A program made the translations under genes and the position numbers. DNA of 64,000 bases from Mycoplasma sp. 1654_15 (lineage in GTDB: Bacteria; Bacillota_I; Bacilli_A; Mycoplasmatales; Metamycoplasmataceae). Under the pieces are notes generated by a model that was not told where the DNA came from, made no database searches, and was given only the letters and a program-made list of their open reading frames with translations. Numbering within the stretch: position 1 is the first letter of the stretch; the number at the start of each line of letters is the position of its first letter. The stretch spans positions 806,001 to 870,000 of the forward strand of contig NZ_CP051214.1 in the NCBI RefSeq assembly GCF_012516495.1. The letters run 5' to 3'. Positions 1 through 10,849 of this stretch are shown here, one piece after another.

Positions 1-68
1 AACTTATAAATAAAAATAAAAATATAATAATTAATAAAATTTTAAAAATAATTAATACTAGATTTGAC

Positions 69-1751
69 TTAATAATTTTCATAAAAAGCAACTATAATTA
101 CTGGTTCTTTATCTATAGCTTTAAAGATTTTTCTTTTTATACTTTTTTGTATTTTTTCTTGAATTTCTTTTATTTGATTATCACTCATTTTTGTCTTAGA
201 AACTGCTGAAAACTGAGTAAAAACTACATCGTTTATAATTTTATGCACTTTTTCTTTATTGTCTTTAGTTAAAATTCCATATGAGCTGATTATAAGTTCA
301 GAAATTAATTTTTTTGTTTGTGTGTCTAATAATGCTGATACTACGATTGTTCCATCTCTAGAAAGTGTTTCTCTTTCTTTAATTACTTCTGTAGAAATAT
401 CCCCGACTCCGAAACCATCTACAATAACTTCACCTCCATTTTTAATAGAGTGTTTTTGAGAAATCAATTCACCATCAAGGAAAAATGCAACTTTTTTGTT
501 TTGTAAAATAATTATGTTTTCTTTTTTTACTCCTGCACGTTCTGCAGTTTTTCCTGCCACCACTAAATATCTATACAATCCTTGAATTGGTAAGAAAAAT
601 TTTGGTTTTAATACTTTTAAGACTTCATAAATGTCTTCTTGTGAAGGTCTTGTTCTATAAAATTGAGTTTCTGTAATATCAACTAATTGTCTTGCTACTT
701 TTGCTATTTCATCTAAAACTCTTGAATGTAGAACTTCCATACCATTAATTGGTGGCGCTAACATAATAACTGAATCTGTTTTTTTAAGCTTAAAAAAAAC
801 ATCATCTTTTTCTAAGATTCTAAAGAATCTTTGATAAATTCTTTCTGGTGTAGAAGTTATTAAAATAACAGAATTATCTATTTTATTTGCTTGTCTGAAA
901 TCAAAAAATTCTGGATAGTGAATATCTAGTTTTTGCTTTTCAGCTAGTCTTTGATTCATTTCTAAAAGATTATCGTAGTTTCTTCCATAAGTGGCTACTT
1001 TTCTTTTGTATTTATAAGCTAAATCAAGGATTTCTTGTATAGAAAGCATCTCTTCATCGTATGCTCCTACTATAATTCTGGAATTAGATTTTGTTGTTAA
1101 AAATGTTTGTTCTAAAAATTTTTTAGCAAATATTTTGTCTATAGTTTTACCTGGATAATTAGCCCTTGATGAATCAATCATTGTCATCAAAATTGGTTTA
1201 TCAGATTCTAAAGATTTTTTAAGAAAATTTAAATTTGTATTTCCGTAAATTCCTAAATTCCCAACAATAAAGTTAGATAAAAATAGAATTAAACCATCTT
1301 CTGTTTCAAAGTTATAACCATAAATTCCTGGAATAGAACCAGCTAATTGAATTGGTTTTACATAAACATCATCATCAATTTTGATTTTTTTAGTTAAAGA
1401 AACAATTTCATATTGATTGTTTGAAATTTTGTATTTAGTAAGCCTTTCCAAAATCAAAGCTTTTGTAAATGATGAACAAAAAATCTTCAATTTTGGTACT
1501 TTCATTATTAATCAAGGAAGTGCTGAAAAAGATTCATTTTTAGCATCTGTTAAAAAAACACCTTGAACTCTTGAAAAATTTTCTTCTATGTATGAAAAAT
1601 CTGGAATAACAGTGTCGATTCCAAGTGAATTACTAAGTGGAATTTTTGCTCCTGTGTTTATTAAAAATATTGAATTATCAATTTCTAAAACATAGGAATT
1701 TTTTCCATTTTCGTCTTGACCTCCAAGTGCAAAAAAACTAATTTTAGCCAT
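69..1751 (-). CDS. rnjB: RNase J-family protein, catalytic residues lost
   Basis: The frame is 560 codons and reads through one TGA (Trp80). Overall layout is that of RNase J, the metallo-beta-lactamase/beta-CASP ribonuclease of mRNA decay, and the length is typical. The HxHxDH zinc motif expected after VFLT is replaced by D-A-K-N-E-S (residues 69-74). The conserved P-V-H-G-E-Y-R near the end of the beta-CASP fold reads P-I-Q-G-L-Y-R (about 388-394). Both changes remove metal or catalytic ligands, so this is probably a non-catalytic J2-like partner of a true RNase J encoded elsewhere (inference). AAAGGAG lies just before the ATG. It follows ylxM by 9 bases and is the last gene of the ftsY-ylxM-rnj group. 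Confidence 0.85.
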
Positions 1752-1760
1752 CTATCTCCT

Positions 1761-2000
1761 TTAATTTTGGTGTTTTTTATATATTTCTTCTAATTTATTT
1801 TTAGTTTTTTTTAAAGTATCAAAAACAGCAGAACGAGTTACTGCTAATTCTGTGGCAACTTCGTTTAATGAAAGATCTTCTACAAAATATAAGTGAAAAA
1901 CTTGTTTCTGATTTTGAGTTAATAAAAAAGAATATTTTTTAAATAAATTCATTCAATATTCTTTTTTTTCAAGCAAATCCAATTCTTTATTGTTGTTCAT
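1761..2000 (-). CDS. ylxM: YlxM/p13-like helix-turn-helix protein
   Basis: A 79-residue protein resembling the YlxM (UPF0122) family, small proteins with a sigma-70 region-4-like helix-turn-helix; here the motif is around LSLNEVATELAVTRSAVFDTL. YlxM genes classically accompany ftsY/ffh and are linked to signal recognition particle function. The start at 2000 is chosen because it gives the normal N-terminus (an acidic stretch, then a Trp encoded by TGA, then MNLFKKY); a later ATG at 1952 would lose about 16 residues. The start overlaps the 3' end of ftsY by 14 bases, which suggests translational coupling. Confidence 0.85.
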
Positions 2001-3060
2001 ATTCTTTAATTAAATCTTTGGTAAGAGCATAAATAAAATTATCTAAATCAAATTCCTGTAAATCATCTATTTTTTCACCCAAACCTATTAATTTAACATC
2101 CATATCTAGTTCATCTTTAATTGAAAAGATGATTCCACCTTTTGAAGTACCATCCATTTTTGTTAAAACTATTCCTGAAACTGGGGTTGCTTCTTTAAAA
2201 TGTTTAGCTTGAGAAATTCCATTTTGTCCTGTTGTTGCATCTAAAACTAGCAATGACTCATGTGGTGCATCAGGATATTTATTTTGAATAATTTTGTTTA
2301 CTTTTTTAAGTTCGTTCATCAAGTTTACTTTATTTTGAAGCCTTCCAGCAGTATCTATAATTAAAACATCGTAATTTTCTGCTTCAGCTTTTTCAAGCGC
2401 ACGATAAACTACAGAACCTGGATCGAATTCATTAGGATTGGGTTTTAAAATATCAGCTCCAACTCTATTTGCTCAAATTTCTAATTGTTCAACAGCAGCA
2501 GCTCTAAATGTATCTCCAGCTGCAATAAGTATCTTTTTTCCTTCTTTTTTCAACTTATTTGCTATTTTAGAAATTGATGTTGTCTTTCCAGAACCATTTA
2601 CACCAATCATTAAAATAATGTTTAATCTATCTTCTTTTATATTTAAATGAGTATTAATTATAGACCTATTTGCATAGATTGTATACATTTTATCAGCAAT
2701 TAATTCATTAATTAATTTTGAATCTGAAATATTTTGTTTTTTTACTTCTTTTTTCAACTCATCTATAATAACATCAACAAAAAATGGAGAAATATCTGAC
2801 ATTATTAAAATTTCTTCTAATTCTTCAAAATATTCTTCATCTACTTTAAGTTTAGATTTTTGTAATTCTATTAATTGTTCAGAAAGTGAAATGTTTGCTT
2901 TGCTAAGACCAGCTACATATTTATCAATTTTTTCTTCTTTTAATTCTTGTTTTTGCTTTTCAAGTTCTTTTTTTTCCTTTGCAATTTCATCTAATTGCTT
3001 TTCTTCTTCTGTTTTTTTGCGCCCGAAAATTTTCTCTTTTAATCTTTTAAAAAATGACAT
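1987..3060 (-). CDS. ftsY: Signal recognition particle receptor FtsY
   Basis: A 357-residue SRP-GTPase, the docking receptor that delivers SRP-ribosome complexes to the membrane. It has a Lys/Glu-rich N-terminal segment (short A domain), a helical N domain, then the G domain with P-loop [28 protein letters not shown] and [10 protein letters not shown], all diagnostic of FtsY/Ffh. One in-frame TGA (Trp, near 2470) falls between [13 protein letters not shown] and ANR. It heads a minus-strand group with ylxM and the RNase J paralog, and is divergent from rpsD across about 275 bases. A TATAAT-like box lies at 3071-3076 on the minus strand, 10 bases upstream of the ATG, without a convincing -35. 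Confidence 0.95.
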
Positions 3061-3231
3061 ATTGTTTTTAATTATAAATTAATTTTTATTTTTATCTGTT
3101 CAGACTAGGAAATTTTCTTCATTTTTTCACAATTTTTTTCTTTTTTACTTGGAAAATAAAGAATTTTTATTAAAATATTAAAACATTATTTAAACAGCAA
3201 AATGATATTTATTTTAAAATTTTAAATTTGC

Positions 3232-3260
3232 TTGAAATTTGTTAGTAAGAATGCTGTTAT
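3232..3260 (+). promoter_or_regulatory. Possible rpsD promoter
   Basis: TTGAAA (3232-3237), a 17-base spacer and TGTTAT (3255-3260) face rpsD. The predicted leader is about 70 bases. No S4-binding leader structure could be recognised by eye. The rest of the 275-base divergent region holds nothing else that I can identify. Confidence 0.35.
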
Positions 3261-3336
3261 CCGAAAACATTAAATTTAAAATTCAAATAAAGAATCATTT
3301 TCCTTTTTATTAATGAAAAATATAAAGGAGAACAAA

Positions 3337-3954
3337 ATGTCACGTTATACAGGTCCAGTATTTAAAAAATCTAGAAGATATGGATTTTCTATCTTAGAAA
3401 CAGGAAAAGAGTTTGCAAAAGGTAGACAAAGAAAATATGCTCCAGGTCAACACGGGCAAAGAAAAACTAAATTATCTGACTATGGATTACACTTATACGA
3501 AAAACAAAAAGTTCGTTTTATGTATGGAATTAATGAAAGACAATTTAGAAATACTTTCAAAAAAGCTACAAAAAAACACGGAGTTGCAGGTACAGTTTTC
3601 TTACAAACATTAGAATCCAGATTAGACAATGTAGTTTATAGAGCAGGATTTGCTGAAACTAGAAGACAAGCAAGACAATTAGTTAATCACGGTCACTTTT
3701 TATTAAATGGTAAAAAAGCTAATATTCCTTCAATGATAATTTCAGTTGGAGACACAATTGAATTAACAACTAAAAAAGAAGGAAAAATTAGAAAAAATGT
3801 TCAAATTCTTGAATCTCTTGAAAAAAACAGAACAGCTGAATGAATTAAGTTAGAAAAAGATAAATTTAAAGCAACATTTGAAAGATTACCTGAAAGAAAA
3901 GAATTAAATCCAGAAATTAAAGAATCTCTAATTGTTGAGTTCTACAGTAAATAA
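3337..3954 (+). CDS. rpsD: 30S ribosomal protein S4
   Basis: A 205-residue primary rRNA-binding protein of the small subunit. The N-terminus [18 protein letters not shown], the [10 protein letters not shown] block, and an S4 RNA-binding domain with [29 protein letters not shown] identify it. One TGA (Trp206-1 region, at 3841-3843) must be read as Trp to reach the natural C-terminus ending FYSK. The start at 3337 is chosen over an ATG at 3313 because AAAGGAG sits 7 bases upstream and because S4 starts with MSRY. It is monocistronic, ending in a strong hairpin. Confidence 0.96.
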
Positions 3955-3966
3955 TATAATTATTAC

Positions 3967-3996
3967 AAAACCAGAAGAATCATTTCTTCTGGTTTT
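3967..3996. terminator. Bidirectional hairpin terminator
   Basis: A perfect 13-bp stem (AAAACCAGAAGAA paired with TTCTTCTGGTTTT) with loop TCAT lies between the convergent rpsD and metalloprotease genes. T-rich sequence follows on the plus strand. Confidence 0.85.
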
Positions 3997-4058
3997 ATTT
4001 TACTTCTTTTTTATAGGATTTATTAAGTAAAAATACTTTCCTTAAAATCTTTTGTACT

Positions 4059-7000
4059 TCATTTGTAAATATTAATCATAGCTTTTATAAAAGAAAAAAG
4101 TTCTGTATTATCATCATAACCTTGTTTTAAAGAATGTGAATTATTAAAGTCTTTATTTAGTATTTCATCTACAATTTTTTCTAAATTTTTCAAATAAAAT
4201 GAAGGTTCTTCTACTTTTGTACTTCCTTGGAATTTTGTATATTCATAATTAAAATCGCTGATTTTTTTAAGTTTATTTTGTTTTGCTAAAACTTCTTTAT
4301 ACATAGCTTTTTTAAAATCTTTAAAAGTTTTATATTTATTATCTACATTATTGAGTTTGAATATTTTTTGAAATACTTCATCATCTGTGAGTCTGTTTTT
4401 ACCTGGTTCTAACATCATATTTGAAATATAAGGAAGCATTCCTTTTTGATAACCAAAAGCTGCAAGTAATTCAAAAGCTATTCTTCTAAAAGAATAATCT
4501 CCTGGTGATCCTAATTTATTCTCGGCTGTAGCTCAAAAGGCTTTAAACATTGGAATTTGATAGTATCAATCTTTCTTTTGAGTACCATATTTCAAAGTGT
4601 TTGTCGGTGTAAAAATTATTAAATCGTTATCTATAAAATCATTTATAGAGTTTAAATTAATCCTTCTTATTTCTTCTTTATTTAGTTTTTGTATGTTGTT
4701 TTGACCACTTGAATATGTTGTAATTTTAGCTAAAAAATCAACAGCTCTTTCTGGTTTATTTTGTATTAATTTTATAAGTGCATTTGCTTGTGTAGCTTCA
4801 AGTAAGTAAATTAAATCAAAAAGATTTTTGAAATAATTTTGTAAATCTTGTTCAGATTTAAATTGATATGGACTAGTGTTAGTTAATTTAGTATTTCATT
4901 TGGTTTGTCTGCTGTATTTACTTCCTGTTATTTCTTTATCTTTAATATTAGAATAATCTTTGATTGTATTAATACCGAAAAAATCTTGATTTGCTTCATA
5001 AGTAGATTCGAATAAACCTCTTGCAAATAGTTCGGGTCCAAGATCTAATCTTCTTTGATGATTTTCGAATAAAATACTTCTGTCATAAGCATGAGTGAGT
5101 TCATGTGAATATGTTGCTCAACCAAAATCTGTTAGTATTCTAGCGTTTTGGAAATGAACAATATCTTGTGTTTCTCCATAATAAGCTTGAACTTCTCCTC
5201 TGTGATTCTCTGAATTTGAGTAATAATCAATTAATGGACCAAAAAAGTTATAGTATGAAGAAATATCATAATCTACTCTTGGATTTAATCATCTATTTTT
5301 CTGGTTTTGATCAACCAAATTAAATCCATCTACTATTAATGTAGTTCTAAATAATTTCATTTTTGACTCATTAGAAATTATCCTAGGTCAAAAATCAGAC
5401 CAACTTCTTTGAGCTACAGCAGTTTGCTTGATTTTTTCTTCTAATTCCTTTATTTTTGAAGGATTCTTTAAATCTATATAACTTTCATACATACCCACAG
5501 ATAAAGAATTTATAGTTGAAATTATGTAAATAGTTTGCTCTGGTAAGGTAAGTAAAACAGGAATTCAAGCTTTGTAATTTGGATGATTTTTTAACTTAAA
5601 TCAAATTTTGTTTGCTTTGGTTTCGTCGTTAGATTCTTGTAATGTTTTCAAATCATCATTTTTTGAATTTTCTTCAATTATGTATGCTTTGGTTGTATTC
5701 TTAAATCAAGTATTTACATCTAATGAAGAAATATTTAACTGATTTTCTATAGCATCAAAATATGTTTTATTAACTAATGGTTTAAAATTATCGTCAAAAA
5801 AAGTAATTATATTTTTTGACTTATAAGTATCTTTATCTACCACACCCTGTATTTTATTCTTATCATATCTAGAAGGATACCAATGTGGTAAATATTGTTT
5901 AAAATCATTAGGTAAATCTATTAAATAATCTAGTATTGAAACTTTTTTATTTTTATTAAATCAATTTGAAAATAAAAGTCAATTTTTAAAGTTTTGGGTA
6001 TTTATATTAAAGTTGAATCATCTATTTAAATATGAAAGAACAAATACTAATTTTTCTTTATTTTTCTTTATTTTTGTAGCTAATTGTTGTTTTTGCTCAT
6101 CTGTAATATTTGCTGAATTAACATAAGAATTAAAAATATTAGAAATAATTTCTTTTGCTTTAATTTTTGTTTCATTAAAAGATTTTTCTAAAAATAATTT
6201 TTTAAGATCAGTATTATTAGCAGCTAATAAAGCATTATAATTATCTGAATATAAATTAAGTGTTGATAAATCACCTAAATCTAATTTAACTGAATTTTCA
6301 TTATTGACAACAAAAGGAATATATAAAAGTTCATTATTATTGTTTTTTATTTTATATTCTACAAGATTGTTTTCTATATTAAAAAATTCAACATCATATA
6401 ATTTTGTTCAATTATTTTCAAAGCTTATTTTTAATTTTTTAATTAAATTATCTGGATTATAATTTTTAACTTCTTCATCTTTGTCATTTAGATGAGTTAT
6501 CGAAACAATGTTTTTGCCTTCAAAGAAATTCTTCAAACTTTCTTCTATTGGGGTATTTTTGTTGATAGAAAGAAAAGGGATTGATGTATGTAACACAGGA
6601 TTAGAAATTGGATTTTTAATTTCGTTCTCCATTTTCTTAGCACTGTCTTGTGAAGCTTCTACATCTTGTGGATTTAGATTAATAGGATCTTTCGAAACTG
6701 TTTCTGTATTTGTGCTTGTTTTTACAATTTCGTCTTTAATTTTTTCTTCTTTTGTTTTAGTTTCACCTAAAGAAGCATTAGTTTTACTAGGCTCTGTAGA
6801 AATTGCGTTTTTGCTTGATTTTTCTTCATTTTGGTTAGGATTTTCTTGAATAACATCTATGGATTTGGAGCTATTTTCTTCTTTTTGAGAAGATTCATTT
6901 GTATGCTCATGTAAATGATTTAAATCTGTGTTTTTTGAAGGAATATCAGGTGTTTTGTGATTAGAAGTGCTATCAGATTTGTTAATTTTACTTTTTTCTG

Positions 7001-7427
7001 TGTTTTGACTCTGATTTTTTTCTTTTAAATTATTTTGTGGTTTATCTTGTAAATTAGATTGTTCAGAATTATTATTAAGCGGAGGGTTCTGTGAAGATTC
7101 TTGTGAAGGTTTTTCTTTATTTTCTTCATCAATTTTTGCTATTTTAGAAATATTATTTAATGATTTGTTTTGTAAGTGTTGATTATTATTTTCGTTGTCA
7201 GAAATATTGATTTTTCTGTCAGATGAAGAATCTTTTGTTTCATTTTCTTTGTTTTTTTTATTATTTTGCGGGTGTAAACTATTATCTTTATAAATATTTA
7301 AATCTTGCTTTTTGTCTTGTATTTTTGCTTTAGAATAAATTATTCCTAAAGTTGTAGAAATAGCAATAATAGATGATGCTAATAATACTGAAGAAATTAT
7401 TGTGATTTTCTTCTTAGAACTTTTCAT
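4059..7427 (-). CDS. Membrane-anchored zinc metalloprotease, M26/ZmpB-like
   Basis: The frame encodes 1122 residues with many TGA Trp codons. Residues 8-32 form a hydrophobic signal anchor. Residues 35 to about 300 are low-complexity Asn/Lys/Glu/Ser/Gln, a likely surface stalk. The C-terminal half carries SHELTHAYDR with H775, E776 and H779 (DNA 5091-5105), followed about 20 residues later by GPELFARGLFES. HExTH plus a downstream Glu is the pattern of M26-type metalloendopeptidases such as streptococcal IgA1 protease/ZmpB. The substrate is unknown; host immunoglobulin or glycoprotein cleavage is possible but only inferred. It is convergent with rpsD and probably co-directional with tmcAL, 30 bases upstream. 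Confidence 0.75.
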
Positions 7428-7457
7428 ATTCTTATATTATAAATGAATAAATTTAAA

Positions 7458-8372
7458 TTAAATATCAATTTCATCAGGATTTGTAATCTGCAATAAAATG
7501 TACAACATTACTCTTTTAATTCTACTACTTGTATATCGTTTAGAATTAACTCTGTTAATAAAAGAATCAAAATCAGGAGCATCAATATGCTTTTTAAACA
7601 GATTTTGGATTCCTTCAGAAACTAAATGGATTTGAGCTAATTCTTCGGAAGATTTTTCTCTAACTATTTTTTGAAATTCTGGATAATGATTTTCGATTCT
7701 ATCAGGAATAGAAGAAAATTTCATAGGACTATATTGTGAAATGTCTTCATTTTTATAGATGAATTTACGTAAATAAGATGCGGAAGCAAAATTATCATCT
7801 GGGGTTTCTGAGTGAAAATCAATAGTTCTTTTTAAGCAATAAGCTTTAATATTATAATTATTAAAAACAATGGCTTTAACATATTCAAAACCTAAAATAT
7901 CATTAGGTAAAGTAATAACTGTGCCTGTTAATTCTTTAAGAGCTAGTGCTGAAGCATTTGGAAAAGAATTACCTTGTTTTAAAAATATTTTTATTAGTTG
8001 ATTATATTTTTCAAAATTATTTTTAATTGTAGTAGCTAAAAAATACATTTGATCAATATCATCTGATTCAGAACCGAAAATTAATTTATCTATTTTATTT
8101 TCTGCAATAATTTCTATTGCACCTTGAGCAAAAATATGAGCTGCTTGGGTAGAATATTTAAAAGGTAATTTAATAACCTCATCTGCTCCAAATTTTAAAG
8201 CAAACTTTTTCCTAGTTTCAAAATCTGCTACTGCTAATTCGCCTCTTTGAGTATATTTTCCACTTAAGATTACAACAATTTTGTCATTTGGAAAATATTT
8301 TTTAACATAATTTAATTGATAAATATGTCCATTATGAAAAGGATTATATTCTGCTATTATTGCTATTGACAT
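7458..8372 (-). CDS. tmcAL: tRNA(Met) cytidine acetate ligase
   Basis: A 304-residue TmcAL (YlbM) family enzyme, which uses acetate and ATP to make N4-acetylcytidine at the wobble position of elongator tRNA(Met). The nucleotidyl-transferase signature NPFHNGH follows MSIAIIAEY. Other family blocks visible are [31 protein letters not shown] and FASASYLRK. It is shorter than the roughly 400-residue Bacillus protein but matches mollicute length. No in-frame TGA occurs. It lies between the metalloprotease gene and the terminator of the nucleoside importer operon. Confidence 0.88.
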   Translation of the reverse strand: MSIAIIAEYNPFHNGHIYQLNYVKKYFPNDKIVVILSGKYTQRGELAVADFETRKKFALKFGADEVIKLPFKYSTQAAHIFAQGAIEIIAENKIDKLIFGSESDDIDQMYFLATTIKNNFEKYNQLIKIFLKQGNSFPNASALALKELTGTVITLPNDILGFEYVKAIVFNNYNIKAYCLKRTIDFHSETPDDNFASASYLRKFIYKNEDISQYSPMKFSSIPDRIENHYPEFQKIVREKSSEELAQIHLVSEGIQNLFKKHIDAPDFDSFINRVNSKRYTSSRIKRVMLYILLQITNPDEIDI

Positions 8373-8409
8373 ATTAAATAATTATATTATTTTATAATAT
8401 TTTGATTTA

Positions 8410-8439
8410 AAAATAACACCCAAAATTGGGTGTTATTTT
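8410..8439 (-). terminator. Terminator of the BMP importer operon
   Basis: AAAATAACACCCA and TGGGTGTTATTTT form a perfect 13-bp stem with loop AAAT, about 35 bases after the lipoprotein stop codon. Confidence 0.85.
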
Positions 8440-8473
8440 AAATGATTATTGAATTTTAATTTATAAATAGATT

Positions 8474-9835
8474 TTATGCTGCTGTAGTAGTTGTTCCGTT
8501 AATTTTTTTAATTAAATTGTTTAAAGCTTTTTCATTACTTTTTGCATCATCTTCATTAATTAGCATTGTAGGAATACCTAAAACTGTTTTGTAATCTGTT
8601 GGATGAGCTTGGATTTGAGCTTTAAAATCTCTTGTTGCTGCATCTAAAAATTCTTGAGCTTTTGCTTTGTCTGCATTTGCAACTGTAGAATTAGAAACAC
8701 CAACAAAATCATCTGAAATTCCTTTATAAACTCTAGCGTTTGCTGGATTGTTTAACTGGAATGATCTAAATGAACCTAAAAATGATGAATTTTCTTTTTT
8801 AAGATAAATATCAGTTAATACTTCAAAAATTGTTCTTCCCAAACGCTTTTCTACTGAAGTAAAGAAAGCTGTAGCAGGAGAAAGTGCTTTAGATTGATCT
8901 GTATCTACTCCTATTAAGTATTTTGTTGAATCATTTGATTTTTTAATTGAATCAACTACTGAACTTGTTAATGAACCTGCTACTGGAAAAATAAGTGCAG
9001 ATTTACTTACTAAATTATTTATAAGTGTAGAAGTTGTAGGATTAGCTACAAATCCTGTGTCAATATTAATTTTCTCATCTGCGATTTTTACTTTTGCAGT
9101 TGGGCTATCGCTATTGTATTTTGCTATTCCAGCTAAAAACCCTGCGATAAAGTCAGTAACTCCTGCTCCATGACCACCACCAAAAGGAGAAATAGTTCTT
9201 TTTGCTTCATCATTTGGGAATTTATATGCTAAAAATTTAGATGCAGCATAACCCGCGATGTAACCGGCTTCTTCTGTTTTGTATAATAATGAAATAAAGT
9301 GTCCTGGCTGAATTAAGTTTGTATCTTCTTGTGATAAATCTCAGTCTACTGCAATTATTATTACATTTTTCTCTGCTAATAATTGAGCATATGTTTTACC
9401 ATCAGGAGCTTGTTGTTTTAAAAAATTAGGAAACTCTATACCTTGTTGAAAACCAGTTAAAATTCATACGTTTTGATCTCTATTAAGGAAATTTTTATAT
9501 TTACCAATAAGTTCTGACTGATTATTAGTTTCTTCTGAAACTCTATCTTTTATACTAGTTTTACCAATTTGAATGTAGTGATCCTGAACAGCTTCTCAAA
9601 TTGATTGATTAAATGATTTATCTTGAACAGTACCACCAGCTGTTAATAAAACTGTGTTAAAGTCAAATGCTGTTTTATCTGCTTTTGCTTTTTCAACTTC
9701 TTGTTTTCTATTTGCAACAAAAGAATTGTCAAAAAGTCTAGTTGAATTAGTTTCTCCACAAGAAACAAAAGTTGCTACTGATGCTACTGTTGATATTGTT
9801 CCTGTTAAAAATAATAATGATTTTTTAATATTCAT
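8474..9835 (-). CDS. BMP-family substrate-binding lipoprotein
   Basis: A 453-residue lipoprotein with signal peptide and lipobox ending VSC (Cys27). The body has the basic membrane protein (Med/PnrA) fold hallmarks: DKSFNQS, an AGYIAGYAA segment, FGGGHGAGVTDFIAGF and a VDTD motif. This family binds purine or pyrimidine nucleosides for an ABC importer, and the ATPase and two permeases sit immediately upstream. Several Trp codons are TGA. GGAAGGTGA precedes the start. A separate promoter in the 83-base gap after the permease could allow extra synthesis of the binding protein. Confidence 0.88.
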
Positions 9836-9876
9836 AAATTCACCTTCCTTAGTTATTAAATGTATAATTTAAAATT

Positions 9877-9906
9877 ATAATATACCATAAAAATAAAAAA
9901 TGTTAA
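9877..9906 (-). promoter_or_regulatory. Possible promoter for the BMP lipoprotein
   Basis: On the minus strand TTAACA (9901-9906), an 18-base spacer and TATTAT (9877-9882) lie about 40 bases before the lipoprotein ATG. An overlapping TATAAT starts three bases further downstream. Confidence 0.4.
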
Positions 9907-9918
9907 GTTTTTTATTTT

Positions 9919-10848
9919 CTACCTTAATGATTTGTCATAAGGGAGACCAACTGCTTTTGGGGCAATAGTGTTTTTTGATGTAAAAATTAATATTATTAAC
10001 GTTACTAGATATGGTAATAAATAGAAAATATTTTGGTAAGTTTTTACACTTTCGAAAATTCCACTTCCATTACCAATAACTGTAGTAATTGAATAAATTA
10101 AAGAAAATATGATAGAAGCTATTCCTATATAAGCGACTTTTCATCTTCCCATAATTAAAATAGTTAAAGCAATAAAACCTAAACCACTAACGTTTCCACC
10201 AAAACCTACACCTAAATATTGTGATCAGATACTACCTGCGATTCCTGCTAAAAATCCTGAGATTAAAACACCTTGTCATTTGTAGAAATTAACATTAATA
10301 CCTGCAGCATCTGCAGCTTGTGGATTTTCACCAATTGATTTTAGTCTAAGACCTCATTTTGTGTACTTAAAAGCTATAAAAATGAAGACAAAAATTAAAA
10401 TTGTAATAACTACTTTTAAAGAAATAATGTTTAGAAAACTAGAATTATCTGTAGAAGCTGCTAGTTCTTTTAAATCATACTGAAACTTTTGTGCATTGGC
10501 TCCAGTAAATCTTAAAAGTAAAACAGAAATTGATCCAGCTAATAAATTAATAGCAACTCCTGAAATTATATGATTACCCTTCAATTTTATGGTAATAAGT
10601 CCGTGAAGTGCTGAAAATAACATTGTAATTAATGAAGCTAGTAATATCACAACTAACGACATTATCGGACTAACGGCATTAAAAGACTGTGCAAGTAAAC
10701 CAAAAAATGTTGCTCCTATAATCATCATACCATCAATTGCTATATTAACAATTCCAACTCTTTCACTAAAAAAGCCAGAATAAGTAGCAATCATAATAAT
10801 GGAAAGAAATAAAAAGAAGAAAACTATAATTTGTTCTAATTCAACCAT
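9919..10848 (-). CDS. Nucleoside ABC importer, inner-membrane permease 2
   Basis: A 309-residue permease of the BPD_transp_2 (RbsC/NupQ-like) family with about eight hydrophobic segments. Motifs include SERVGIVNIAIDGMM near the N-terminus and the cytoplasmic coupling loop GLRLKSIGENPQAADAAGI that contacts the ATPase. It starts one base after the stop of the preceding permease gene, so the two are translationally coupled. Two permeases, one double ATPase and the BMP lipoprotein form a complete importer. Confidence 0.9.
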
Positions 10849-10849
10849 G

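Noticed and set aside
6508-6849. Plus-strand 113-codon frame opposite the metalloprotease stalk
   Set aside because: Antisense of low-complexity Ser/Glu/Asn codons, which yields Phe/Leu-rich frames by composition; no start signals.
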